Source: Mytilus edulis
Lineage: Eukaryota; Mollusca; Bivalvia; Mytilida; Mytilidae
DNA length: 64,000 bases
Direction of reading: 5' to 3'
Assembly: GCF_963676685.1 (NCBI RefSeq)
Contig: NC_092350.1
Location: 5,693,486 to 5,757,485 of the forward strand
Below, in pieces: positions 24,201 through 35,005 of the stretch. The position numbers were made by a program, and so were the translations under genes. Position 1 is the stretch's first letter; each line of letters begins with the position of its first letter. A model generated the notes under the pieces. That model was given only the letters and a program-made list of their open reading frames with translations, did no database searches and had not been told where the DNA came from.

Positions 24201-26882
24201 GGTTGTAATGAGTGTTTGACTATTGTACACATCATAGCCCTCTTTCTATTAATAAAATGCTAAAGTGATTATAAGACAGAATTTTACTTGCACATATCAA
24301 ATTTTTTTTATTAACTGGTTTGCTAGCCCATTAACTTTAACTCAACAGTTTCTTTTTTACTCTTGTCGATAGCCACTATATAAATGTCTTTGAAGCAACA
24401 TAATGTGTGTGTGATAGGGGTTAATGGTAACAACTTTGAAGCTTGCTAACTAATTTTGCAGATGGTTTTGTCAATATTGCCATAACTGTTGCGTTTAATC
24501 CAATCTTAAGTGTTAGTTATATATTTTTTTTTTCAGAAAATCAAAGGAATAATGGCAGCGGTAACGATACCAGTAATGGCCAAGTGTAGAATAGGACATT
24601 TCGCTGAAGGACAGATCTTAGAGGCTTTAGGAGTTGATATGATTGACGAGTCAGAAGGTACCTGTTTGTGATGGCAAAATTATTAAATGACTCCTAGCTA
24701 TGATTTTTAAAAAATCACTTGCATCGGTCAGCCAAAAAAAAAACCAAACCCAAAAAAACCCAAAAATTACCAAAATTAATTTTTACTGAAACAGTTCGTT
24801 AAATATCCGTACATATTTTGTCATGGAAATGGAATTATTTAAAGCTTACATATATAATATGAATGCAAATGGATTATTAGACGTGTAAATGCTAATGAAA
24901 CCGCCAACCCCTTGAAATATCTAAGGTAGCAATACACAGTTAGAAGTTTAGTTTCGCATTATGGCCCCTGTGAATTTTTTGAATATGAAAGTTTTTGTAC
25001 AATAAAATTGATTTTTAGATAATTGAAGAATAATATAGCCTTCTTAGTGGGTTTATATGAACATTAAGATTGTTTTAAACATGTTTTATAGGCCATTTAT
25101 ATGATTGACAGTCCGTATTTTCCTATCCGTACCGTTCATAGGTCCATACATTATTGTAGTGTTTATCAACAAAGATTTTGCGCTCGATCTTTTCAATTCA
25201 ATTTTATGGAAAAACGAGCAGATAAGCATATGATTTTTTTGGGACCAATTGATAGATATAAACCTATGGATTCAGGAAAGGTATCACTGTAATTGATTGA
25301 AAGTTTCCTTTAGACCAAATTTTGGAGACTTTTGTGACATGTTCACCCCTTTTTTGCTATATTTTGTATCTAAGAAATGCAGATTGTTGCCATGGTTACA
25401 CCCAAGAGGGATTATATTTCACCCTTATGACCATTAGAAATCAAATCTATGGAAGATTCTCTTTCTATAAGTAGATACATGCATAACACACATATAAAGC
25501 CTTCTTTGTTAGACAGGAGGGGAAAGAGGGTGTTTAAAAATTTTGAGTGTCAATTTTAAGTTTTTTTCCTAACTGTGTATTGCTACCTAATGCATATTAT
25601 ACAAAAACAATCTCGGTTTGGATTAATTGTTAACTATAAATACAAATATTTGGAGCGCTTCATAACGCTGTCATAATATTTTACAGTTTTGACACCAGCA
25701 GATGAGGAGAATCACGTGAACAAACACGATTTTAAAGTGCCATTCGTTTGTGGAGCAAGAGATCTAGGTGAAGCTTTAAGAAGAATATCTGAAGGTGCAG
25801 CAATGATCAGAACGAAAGGTGAAGCAGGTACAGGGGACGTTTCAGAAGCAGTAAGACATGCAAGGACAATCAGAAAACAAATTAAAATTGCCCAGGCAAT
25901 GGACTCTACAGAACTGTACCTTTATGCAAAAGAACTCCGCGTCCCAATTGATTTACTACAAAAGACTTCTGAACTTGGTCGATTGCCAGTTGTAAACTTT
26001 GCTGCTGGTGGATTAGGTATGTATAACTGGAGGTGTTATTATCAGTAGATTAGGTATGTATTACTGGAGGTGTTATTATCAGTAGATTAGGTATTTATTA
26101 CTGGAGGTGTTATTATCAGTAGATTATGTATGTATTACTGGAGGTGTTATTATCAGTAGATTAGGTATGTATTACTGGAGGTGTTATTATCAGTAGATTG
26201 AATTAAAAGCATGATAAGGGCACATTAAAACTTAAAAAGTCCAAAGAAACTGGCAGTGCCATGGCAAAAACACAAGAGACGACGAAATGTCGAATTATTC
26301 GCAAAACACTGTATAGAAACTAAAGAACGAGCGATACAGACCGCACTAAACGGGAGGGGTTTAAACGGGAGAGGTTTAAAGGGGGATTTATCGAAACTTC
26401 TTTAATTTACTGGTAATTTCCAACATTGAGCGCGAAACTCCTACAATTACAACCGTATGGTAGGTGTATAACAGTTGCAATTTAAGATCACAATTTATAT
26501 TGTTTTTGTCAGATTTAAAATATCATGTTTTGCGGAAAGATGATTGTCATGTTTTGTTTTTTTATTATTTACAGCAACTCCCGCTGATGTGTCTTTACTG
26601 ATGCAATTAGGAGTAGATGGCGTATTTGTGGGATCTGGTATATTCAAAAGTTCTAATCCTCCAGACCGAGCAGTTGCCATGGCACAAGCCGTTACTCATT
26701 ACAAAGACCCTAAAATATTATCAGAGCTAAGTTCTGACCTTGGTGCCGCCATGTTTGGTGTACCTGTGAACCAAATGAACAAATTCCCGACTTACTCAAA
26801 GCAGAAAAGTGATACAAACAATATTTGGGATGCTACTTTGGGTGATCCTGCCAAATTTCCTGTAAATCAGGCCCAGTCATGA
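21208..26882 (+). CDS. PDX1: Pyridoxal 5'-phosphate synthase subunit (PDX1/PdxS/SNZ), six exons
   Basis: Exons are 21208-21223, 23198-23257, 23778-23959, 24537-24657, 25687-26016 and 26575-26882. All have GT-AG borders and compatible phases, giving 338 residues. The enzyme condenses ribose 5-phosphate, glyceraldehyde 3-phosphate and ammonia to PLP in a TIM barrel. Catalytic residues are visible: Asp45 (IIMDV), Lys102 ([10 protein letters not shown], Schiff-base lysine) and Lys170 ([11 protein letters not shown]). [10 protein letters not shown] joins ATPADV exactly across intron 5. The start at 21208 is chosen because MSQKR plus the split Asp codon fits exon 2; a later Met in exon 2 is less likely. 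Intron 4 contains a MITE, and intron 5 opens with a minisatellite repeating the splice donor. No frameshift or stop is present, so the gene looks functional. Confidence 0.95.
23460..23635 (+). mobile_element. Very old solo Naiad-like 3' tail in PDX1 intron 2
   Basis: gcaatggcattgtcagttat, tatgagttttgaaagtcccc and a following gatatct match the tail order at 2600-2670 with many changes. Confidence 0.5.
24925..25587. mobile_element. MITE with 19-base TIRs and TAA target duplication in PDX1 intron 4
   Basis: Ends are ggtagcaatacacagttag and its exact complement ctaactgtgtattgctacc. They are flanked by TAA on both sides (24922-24924, 25588-25590), which fits the TWA target of PIF/Harbinger. The length is 663 bases and no transposase is seen. 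A related internal fragment occurs at 53220-53480. Confidence 0.85.
26011..26195 (+). repeat. Five-copy minisatellite, 37-base unit, spanning the exon 5/intron 5 border
   Basis: Five units of gattaggtatgtattactgg plus aggtgttattatcagta follow each other. The first unit begins inside exon 5 (GGATTAG|gtatgt), so each unit carries a copy of the splice donor. Units 3 (ggtatt) and 4 (tatgta) have altered donors. Confidence 0.9.
26216..26340 (-). mobile_element. Old solo Naiad-like 3' tail, reverse, in PDX1 intron 5
   Basis: Minus strand: aaaaagtccaaagaaactgg, cagtgccatggcaaaaac and gaaactaaagaacgagcga correspond to the reversed tail blocks, strongly diverged. Confidence 0.5.
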
Positions 26883-28635
26883 AATAATTCATAGTTGTTC
26901 AGTTTGCATTTTAACCAGTCATTGCATGTACATTAAAATCCTGATTGAAAAATGAGTTGCTCTGTTATTTATAAAGTGTATGCATGTGGGTAATCGCGGT
27001 CTTTATTGATGTTGTGTTTGTTTGATTGTTTTTTCCCTGAAAGAATCAGTGATTTATTTTGTGTCGTATTGTTTACTAGACCTGTTTTCTATTTTGTTTT
27101 GTTTCTCCTGTTATTATAGTGCCTGAGAAACAACCAGGGCATGTCGTAATTGTTTTTGTCTGTCAGTCTGTCTGTCCGTGTGTGGCATGGTTTCAGCTGG
27201 TGAATTCAGGAATTCTTACTTGATTGAAATGTAACTTATACAAAGAAAACTAACACTACGGAAAAAGTCGATTGATTTTGAGGTCAATAGGTCAAAAGTC
27301 ACTGTAAGAAAAAAAGAAAAACACTGATAAATGGTTTCAGATGGTAATTTGAAATTAACTATACAAGTAACTGGGGATTGTAAAAAGCCCATTGATTTGG
27401 AGTTTGCTAGTTCACATATATAATAGATATAAGTCGATGTAGTATTAGTGCCAATGAGACAACTCTTCATCACAATTTGTAAAACAGAAACAAGTACGGT
27501 CTTCAACACGGAGCCTGCTCACACAGTACAGCAAGCTATAAAGAACCCAAAAATGACTAGTGAAAAAAGTACGTCTGAACCAGTGACAACTCAATGACAG
27601 ATTTTATCTATTGAGTCACCAGTGATGGTAATTCAAAGCTGAAAACGCATTCTGTACATACAATTGGTCTAGATAACAGCCCAAACATAATAGGTTTGGA
27701 AATTTGCGGAAGCAACATTTTGTTCTTCAATGAGTATAAAAATAACGTAGATTATATAGCCATGTACAACAGAGACTGCATAAATAATGTAAATACATAG
27801 TTATTTTTTTCACCTTTTTTTAGCGAAAACAAATTTGAAACATCCGTAGTTTGACGGCGATTGAACTACCACAATCCGTTAACAAAATCCAGATATTGTA
27901 TCTACAATGTAGCGTTCACGACACGCAGAAAAGGCGTCTAGAAGTTAACAGTTTACGATCTCTAACGTCATCCAAGTATTTATACCATATTGATTGTATT
28001 CTAATCGTATTTTGTGACGAACCAGTTGATTTTTACATTAGAATGATATAGGTAAAGCCGACATTTAAGCACTTCCTTAATGTTTCCTTGTATGGGGATC
28101 GAAATACAAATAAATATATATTTTATGTTAATGTCGATATATAAACGATTATATTTTAGTATATAATTAAAAAGAAATAAAATGTGGTATGATTGCCAAC
28201 TCTTTTTCTGTATATTTATGACTTAAACGCTTTCCAATTATATAAGGTTTATTTTCTCAGTGTTCAAACACATTCAGTTTTACATGTGTTTTAATTTTCT
28301 GTTACATGTATAATATCTATTGAATGAATAGGTAGATTATGTCATGTTAAAGAACTTTGTGTTATGTTTGTAGCAAGCTATGAAACTTCTATTAACTAAG
28401 GTATATTTTTAGGAGGAGAGAGATAAATAAGGTCACTTCACGTAACTTAGTGTATTCAAATCAGCTGGCTTAAATAATTAGTAAATACTTTCTTTGATAC
28501 CAATGGCAAAACAACAGTTATAGAAATGTATATAATGTGGTTTCCGAGGTCTAATAAAAAGCTTATATTAAAACATTTTTGTAGACATGTAGATTTGATT
28601 TTACGGTTTCTCAAAATTCACAGCACCGGAAGTTA
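26883..28635. other. Downstream of PDX1: 3' UTR, repeat A fragment, no gene
   Basis: A possible polyadenylation signal (cattaaaa, near 26930) follows the PDX1 stop. A diverged repeat A copy lies at about 27425-27560 (tgccaatgagacaactcttc, acggtcttcaacacggagcc). The rest is AT-rich without coding signal. Confidence 0.5.
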
Positions 28636-28639
28636 ATTG

Positions 28640-28775
28640 TATGCTTATGTCTGGCCAATGTCGTGTGTGCTCTTGTTTGTTTGTCCTTTTCATTTTTAGC
28701 CATGGCGTTGTCAGTTTGTTTTAGATTTATGAGTTTGACTGTCCCTTTGGTATCTTTCGTCCCTCTTTTCTAGTA
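28640..28775 (+). mobile_element. Solo Naiad 3' tail, partial
   Basis: ccatggcgttgtcagtttgt to tatctttcgtccctctttt is almost identical to 2608-2675. Only the distal half is present. Confidence 0.75.
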
Positions 28776-28800
28776 GAACTACTTAGACTACTTCCGCAAT

Positions 28801-29036
28801 GTTTATAAACATGCGGTTTATTATTTACTGAATAACCGTGTTGTGGGTTGTCAGTAACACTGACACAAGTTTATAAATATGCAGGTTTCTTTTTCAATGA
28901 TTAGCCGTATTGCGGATTGTCAGTAAAACTGACACCAGGAATTATGTTGTTTTCAAAATTGAAAATTATCAAAGCAGGTATTGTCTATGAAAACAAATGG
29001 GTATATGATCAATCGGTTGTCAGAAATTCTGACATT
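28801..29036 (+). repeat. Tandem duplication (about 69 bases, two copies) carrying 17-base palindromes
   Basis: Two units (28801-28869, 28870-28938) share tttataaa(c/t)atgc and the block ccgt(g/a)ttg(t/c)gg. Each contains a 17-base hairpin (28849-28865 and 28918-28934), and a third follows at 29018-29034. Their position next to the gypsy element suggests LTR or flanking sequence, not proven. Confidence 0.65.
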
Positions 29037-29389
29037 AAATTCCAATGGTTATTATACTCATTAAATGTGTAATAGGTACAATATCTATATTTTTTTTTGT
29101 TCTGATTAATTCTCTTGTTTTCAATTTTATTTGCCGCAAAATGTCAATAAACACTGAATGTCTCGAGTTGGTTTAAAGTAGATTCGAACCGACTTCTGAC
29201 ACCAATGTTGCAAAGGTGCAATAATTTGATATATCTTTCCTAGTATCAGTTGCAGTCTTAGTATATAATACACTGTAGGGGCAGGAATCCCAGGGCTGGA
29301 GTTAATCAGGTTAAAAAATATATACAGATCTCCTCCTCCAGCGTCTTATCTATGTTTTAAAGTTGCCTTGCATTTCTTGTTTTCACCCT

Positions 29390-30180
29390 AGCTATATCTG
29401 CAGACGGAACATCGGACATAGATGCAAGCTTCCAGATAATTTCTTTTCGTAGTTCTGGAGATGCCTCGGGGTTCCTTGAGGGTGGAGATAATGCGTGTCA
29501 GTCTCCAAAACTAAATCGTCTAAATCCATTTCACAAACAGTTGATCTTTTTACTGGGTGTTTGTAATCCATTAGCAGAAAAGGAGAGATGCCAAATTAAC
29601 CGTTTGGAAACATAGTTTTGCATTGCCGGTATTCCTCCATGTCACCATTAAAACAATGCCAATGGATTGGATGGTCTTCCTATAGGAAATTGGTTAATGA
29701 ATCTCTGCACATATTCTTTATCTTCTTGACTTTTTTGCAATGAATAACCACGGGAAGATGTTGCCTTTTTGCTATTCTCAGCTGTTCTTCGAATACGTGG
29801 ACCTGTTTCTTAAGTTCTTTGCTATTTGGATTATCAAAAAAGTCTAACCTACATCCCCAACTGCCATCATTCTGTTCACACAGATAGGCATCTTTAAATC
29901 TGTAATCCACGAATTCAGGACACTCATCTCCTCCACTTTTACTATCCGTGGATGTATTCCAGCAGTAGTTCTTATCTGTCTATCCAACCTGATTTCTTCC
30001 ATCTCTTCTATTGTTAGCCAACGTCTTGGTAATGCATAGTTTGCTACCAGGTGTCTTATTTGGTATACTGATTCCCCATCATTCCATTTATAGATCAGTA
30101 AGACAGAAAATCTGGCTTGTTGTTACATCTTGTCCAAATGGAAATGAGAATCAGTCACCATAATAACCTTTTGAATATTG
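29390..30180 (-). pseudogene. TatD-family metal-dependent deoxyribonuclease pseudogene
   Basis: Minus-strand motifs appear in TatD order: TDSHFHLDK (HxH metal site, near 30150), RTTAGIHPRI (near 29960), MMAVGDVG followed after a one-base shift by LDFFDNP (near 29850), RQHLPVVIHC (near 29760), IHWHCFNGDMEE (near 29650) and DLDDLVLETDTHYLHP (near 29490). At least three frameshifts or stops interrupt the frame, one directly after HLDKM. The metal ligands (HxH, the His of IHC, the His of HWHC and the Asp of LETD) can still be seen. It lies downstream of the gypsy pol on the same strand, so it could be cargo of that element or an unrelated decayed gene. Confidence 0.75.
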
Positions 30181-30355
30181 CATTGATAAAGGGATATTTA
30201 ATGAGGTTTTCTGCATTCTCAGTTCCTTTTAATAAAAAGGCCAACAGTTTCCAATGTACCAAATAATATTTTGCAGATGGAGGAAATACAGCATGAGTTA
30301 CCTCCACATCAAATCATTTTTTCTTATTGTAGAAATTCAATAAAGGTATACCTGT

Positions 30356-30640
30356 TCAACGGAATACAGCTGATAGGCATTGTTTAAAGACAGCTTCCGT
30401 TTGTACATAATCTAGTAGATGGTCAAGGGTCTTTTTGTAATAGCGCTGGCAGAGTTCCAAAAGGAGACCATTCATCAATTCTGTCCATACTGACTGGTGT
30501 TCGTCTTTGAATATATTGTCAGCAATATTACAGTTGTGGAGTTCAAGGCAATGATTTTCTAACAATTTGCTCTGACCAAATTGCTTATGGCAAGTCAAAA
30601 TGCAGTAAGTGGATTAGTGTACCAGGGCAAATGTTGGTGA
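30356..30640 (-). pseudogene. Short ORF with a C2H2-like finger, upstream of the TatD pseudogene
   Basis: The minus strand reads CILTCHKQFGQSKLLENHCL followed by ELH (Cys/Cys/His/His spacing like a zinc finger), then about 60 residues with no recognised fold, ending in a stop. Position and strand fit an N-terminal part of the TatD gene. This is an inference; no complete frame links the two. Confidence 0.45.
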
Positions 30641-30813
30641 AATACATGCCTAACTCAGATTTCTACTACTGCCTTTAATCCTTGTATCTTCCTCCAATCT
30701 TTCAGGAATTTCACTATCAAATGGACCATAATCAAGCTCATCATCCATAATAAAACAAATAAACAAACATGTAAATATATACATTATAATCCTATTTACA
30801 CTATTTCAAATAT

Positions 30814-33800
30814 CTACTGTAAATAATCATGCAAATAGGATGGCATTTGTCTTTTGCGCCTACCTGCTTGTCCCCGTTTGTACCCATTATCTAATGTATC
30901 TGTATCACGATTTATCTTATCCTGGTTCGGAAACAGCGAATTTTGACTCAAGTCATAATCGAATGTCGCGTCTAAATTCAAAGGGATGTCAACTAGTGAA
31001 TGAAGACCTTTAAGAATTATCCGTTCATTTTTTGAATCGGTTGTCAGAGAATCTGACACAAAGAAGGGATCATTGTAATTGAAACCGTCAGTCAGAGATT
31101 CGGACAAAGAGTTCAAATCATTTTGATTATTCTGATTCTCATCACTAAATAATATATCTAGATATAAATCTTCCAGCTCCACATTGGTGTCTTTCTCCAA
31201 TTTATTGTCGAATATCATTTCTAAGTCTCTGAAACCATAGAGGCATTTCTCTGTCAATGCACAGGTTAAGTTTATCATGATGCACGACTTCCTCTCTTCT
31301 CATGTCTTTAATCTTTAGCAATGCCGAAGACTTAACTTCAGTAACCACATATGAACCTTTCCATGGAGCTTTGAATTTTTGAGATGTCCCTACTTTCCTG
31401 GCTATATCTAATTTTAATACAATATTACCTACACACTATTTCCCAAAGTTAAGATTTAAATAATAATCTTGCTTTTGACGTTTCTGTGCAGATTTCAAAT
31501 TCTCCCTGGCAATATCACGAGCGTCCTCTAATGAATTTCTTAAACTTTGAACATACTTACAATTATCTTGATCTGGAGAGCGTTCCTTTATTTGTCTTAA
31601 AACCAGATCAATAGGCTGATTTATCCTGAAATTTGGTGTAAAACCAGTTTGTCGATTCTCTGTTGCTCTGATAGCACCTGCTAACTGTTTTAGGTGTATA
31701 TTCCATCTGTTTTGAGTCTTCTTTAAGAAACAACGGATTATTTGAGTGATTATTTTGTAATAACTCTCTACCTGACCGTTGGAAACTGGATGATAAGCAG
31801 ATGTTCTTGTCTTGAAAACTTCAAGAATATCACATAGTTGTCTAATTAACGTCACATCTACATTCTTGCCTTGATCTGTATGTAGCTCCATGGGACAACC
31901 GAATATGGATATAATGCTAACCATTTAAGCTTTGGCTACTATTTCAGCGTTTAGGTTTGGCAAGGGACAATATTGCAACCACTTGGTAAATTGATCTATG
32001 ATGACTAGAACTTACTTATTATTTTGTTTAGTGGCTGGCAATGGTCCACGTATATCCAAATGAATACGTTCAAAAGGAACGCCCGAGTGGTACCTACCCA
32101 ATTTTGCTTTGGTTCTCTTCAAAGTTTTTTTTTATATCTATTGCATATCTGGCATGTCGAAACATTAAGTTCACAGTCCATTGTCATTCAATACCAATAA
32201 ACTGTGTGTCTTAATTCTGCCAAGGTTTAGTCCTAAATGTCCTGCTGGTCGTAAATCATGACAAAGATGAGGAATTTCCAGTCTTAATTTCCTTGGTGTT
32301 ATAAACAAGAGTCTTGGTGCCACAGAATCGTCCCAAAAAATAGTAAAGTATACCGTTTCTAAATTTAAGTTGAGATTTTGACTGCTACAAATGTCTTACA
32401 AATGGACTATTCATCTGTATAGATCTTGTTTTGTTGTGCATCTCTCAATTCCGTTTCAGTATAAGGCTGTAATATCTTCTCTTTTGTTGATGGAACCTCT
32501 TTATTGCTTACAGCACGTACTGTTAATGGTTTGACAAAGTCTACTTTTTCTTTAAATGTGGACTACAGATTCCGTGCTCTTGTACAGTATTTACACCCTC
32601 CACATAAAAGATTATTAAGTGGAATACTTTGAAAGTATGAATTGCATTCATTAAGTGTATATGAGATTCGTGAAAGCGCGTCTGCGTTTACATGATTTTA
32701 GCTGGTCTATGTTGAACTATCATGTTGTATTGTGATAATTCCTCAATCCACCGAGCTAGTTGACCTTCGATATTCTTGAAATTTAACAACCAAGTTAGGC
32801 TTTTATGATCTGTACGGACAGCAAACTGGTTACCTAGAAGATAATGCCTATACTGCCTTGTAAAAGTGACAATAGCTAATAACTCCTTTCGATTTGCGCA
32901 ATTTTTTTTTGAGCTGGTCCATTTTGTAGTTGGCCAAGTTCAGCACCAATGGTTTTGTCCGAGGCATCAGTATCGAGTATAATGGTAGCTTCTGGATCAG
33001 GATAGGCTAAAACTGAAGAATTTATTAGTGTCATTTTTAATTGTTTAAAAGCATTTTCCTGTTCTGCAGTCCATACAAACTTTGATTTTTCTCCTGTTAA
33101 TTGATGTAACATCATAATTCTTTATGTGTTCCTTGTGGTAGTTTATTAATCCGAGAACAGATTCGAACTTTTTTTTTCTTTGGTCTTGACCAACTTTATT
33201 CTCTGGATTTACCGAAATACCTTCTTTATTTTCAATTTTTCATAAAAACTTGACTTCTTTTTGAAATAAGTAGCATTTGGACGGTTTAAGTTTTAAATTG
33301 TAGTACTGAAATATTTTTAAGATGTGTACAAGTTTAATCAAATGATCACCAAATATGTGACCTAAAACGATGACATCATCCAAATATGCAAGGCATTCTT
33401 TCCATGTAAGCACCTTTCAAAACAATTGAACAACTCGGCTGAAAGTTGCTGGTGAGTTACATAATCCAAACGGCAGTCGGACATGTTCCAAAATTCCATA
33501 TTTCGTTACGAAAGCTGTTTGATGTCGATCTTTCTCATCGATCTCTATTTGCCAGTATGCCGCAGCAATGTCTAACGTACTCATATAGGCTTCCTCTCAA
33601 GGTATCCGTGCAAGACTCAATATTTGGCAAAGGAAAAACATCTTTAGTCGTTACTTTATTTAACGGACGAAAATCAATACAGTATCGCAGCTGACTGCCG
33701 TCCTTCTTTCTTACTAAAACAGGACAGGAACACCAATCTGAGATAGATGAGTAACCAATATTGAAGGTGTTCTGGAATCCTAGAATTGATTTCTTTCAAT

Positions 33801-34318
33801 TTGATAAGTTTTTACAGAATTTCCATCATTTTGTAAAGTACGAATCAAAGCTTTCGATTTTAAAGTACATAAATAAGTTTGTTAAGTGAAACTTTGATTT
33901 CCGAAAAACTTTATACATTATATTTTGTGAACGGACTGACAGAAACCCTGTCACGTACACGTACCTTATCCGCCGTCTCAAAATAACAAGATGGCGAATT
34001 GACAGAAAATCTGTCGCTTATGTTTTCTGATGTTTTGTACGAATATGGATTATCGACATTGACAGAAAATCTGTCACTATGTAATGTAATTAAAGTAATA
34101 ACAGTGTCTCTGTCGTTTCGAAATACAGCCTTCATTGTTTCATCTTTAGAAATTAAAGCGTTCGGGGACAATAGACCTTTTAAATTAGATTTCGGCTGAA
34201 TGATTATATCATCTGTTGGGGTGTGATCAATTTCCATATAAACTATTTTTAAGCTAAGAGGTGGAACAACTGTTTTCTTCTTTATTCTAATTCTGTTCAC
34301 TACCAAAACTCTTTCCAT
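30814..34318 (-). mobile_element. Ty3/gypsy-type LTR retrotransposon pol, decayed
   Basis: In minus-strand order: a linker region upstream of RT (34318-33911); RT with [20 protein letters not shown] (near 33680) broken further on; RNase H with FVWTAEQENAFKQLK, ILDTDASD (33115-32876) and, after a shift, LLGNQFAVRTDHKSLTWLL; integrase core with HTDQGKNV, YHPVSNGQVE (31924-31436); and an acidic C-terminal tail ending RRKRQMPSYLHDYLQ (30814). Several frameshifts separate the parts, and no gag or protease was found upstream of 34318. A target duplication and paired LTRs could not be shown, although tagtagaactact occurs at both 28774 and 34378. Confidence 0.85.
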
Positions 34319-34779
34319 CTTTTTTCATAAGCTTTCATAATAAGTTTGTACTAACTTCGGCTGGCTAGTTATTACAGTAGTAGAACTACTGAGACCACTT
34401 GCAAATTGGCCACCGATGCCCCTATACCTAAGTATTAAGTATGATTACAAATGTTTACTTTTTTCTCGTACTTTGAACAGCAAATCTATATATTTTTTGT
34501 AAACAATAATTCATTACTTCATATACTCCGTACAACAAAACTATTTTTACGACAACTGAAGGTCAAACTTGTTAGGTCTTTAACGCAGCGACAAAATCCC
34601 TAATTGCTATTTTATAGTGTGTCTTTCTAGATTATGATGTTCCACTATTGTTAGGTTAGGGTGAAGATGGTGCCTGCTAAATTGTTTAAACGTTTGAACC
34701 CACTGAATTTGTCTGCACCTATCCTAAGTCAGAAACCTGTTGTTCAGTGGTTGTCGTTTGTTGATGTAGTTCATAAGTG

Positions 34780-35005
34780 CTTCTCGTTTCTCGTTTATTA
34801 CATAGATTAGACCGTTTGTTTTCCTGTTTGAATGGTTTTACACTTGTCATTTTTTTGGACCCTTTACAGCTTTTTAATCAATGTGAGTCAAAGCTCCATG
34901 TTGAAGGTTGTACCTATAATGGTTAACTTTTATAAAATATGACTTGGATGAGTAGTTGTCTCATTGGCACGCAATGATTCATACCACATCATCTTATATC
35001 TATAT
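34780..35005 (-). repeat. Mussel dispersed repeat A, reverse copy
   Basis: ttctcgtttattacatagat, agctccatgttgaaggttgt, gttgtctcattggca and ataccacatcatctt match the A family in reverse. Confidence 0.7.

Noticed and set aside
25101-25292. ORF of 63 codons inside the PDX1 intron 4 MITE
   Set aside because: It lies wholly inside a non-autonomous element and has no recognised domain.
15815-26882. Bacterial contamination or a recent bacterial transfer for the PDX genes
   Set aside because: Both genes have GT-AG introns and are embedded in the same dispersed repeats as the rest of the window.
28774-34400. tagtagaactact at both sides of the gypsy region as paired LTR ends
   Set aside because: Similarity lasts only about 25 bases and no target duplication could be shown.
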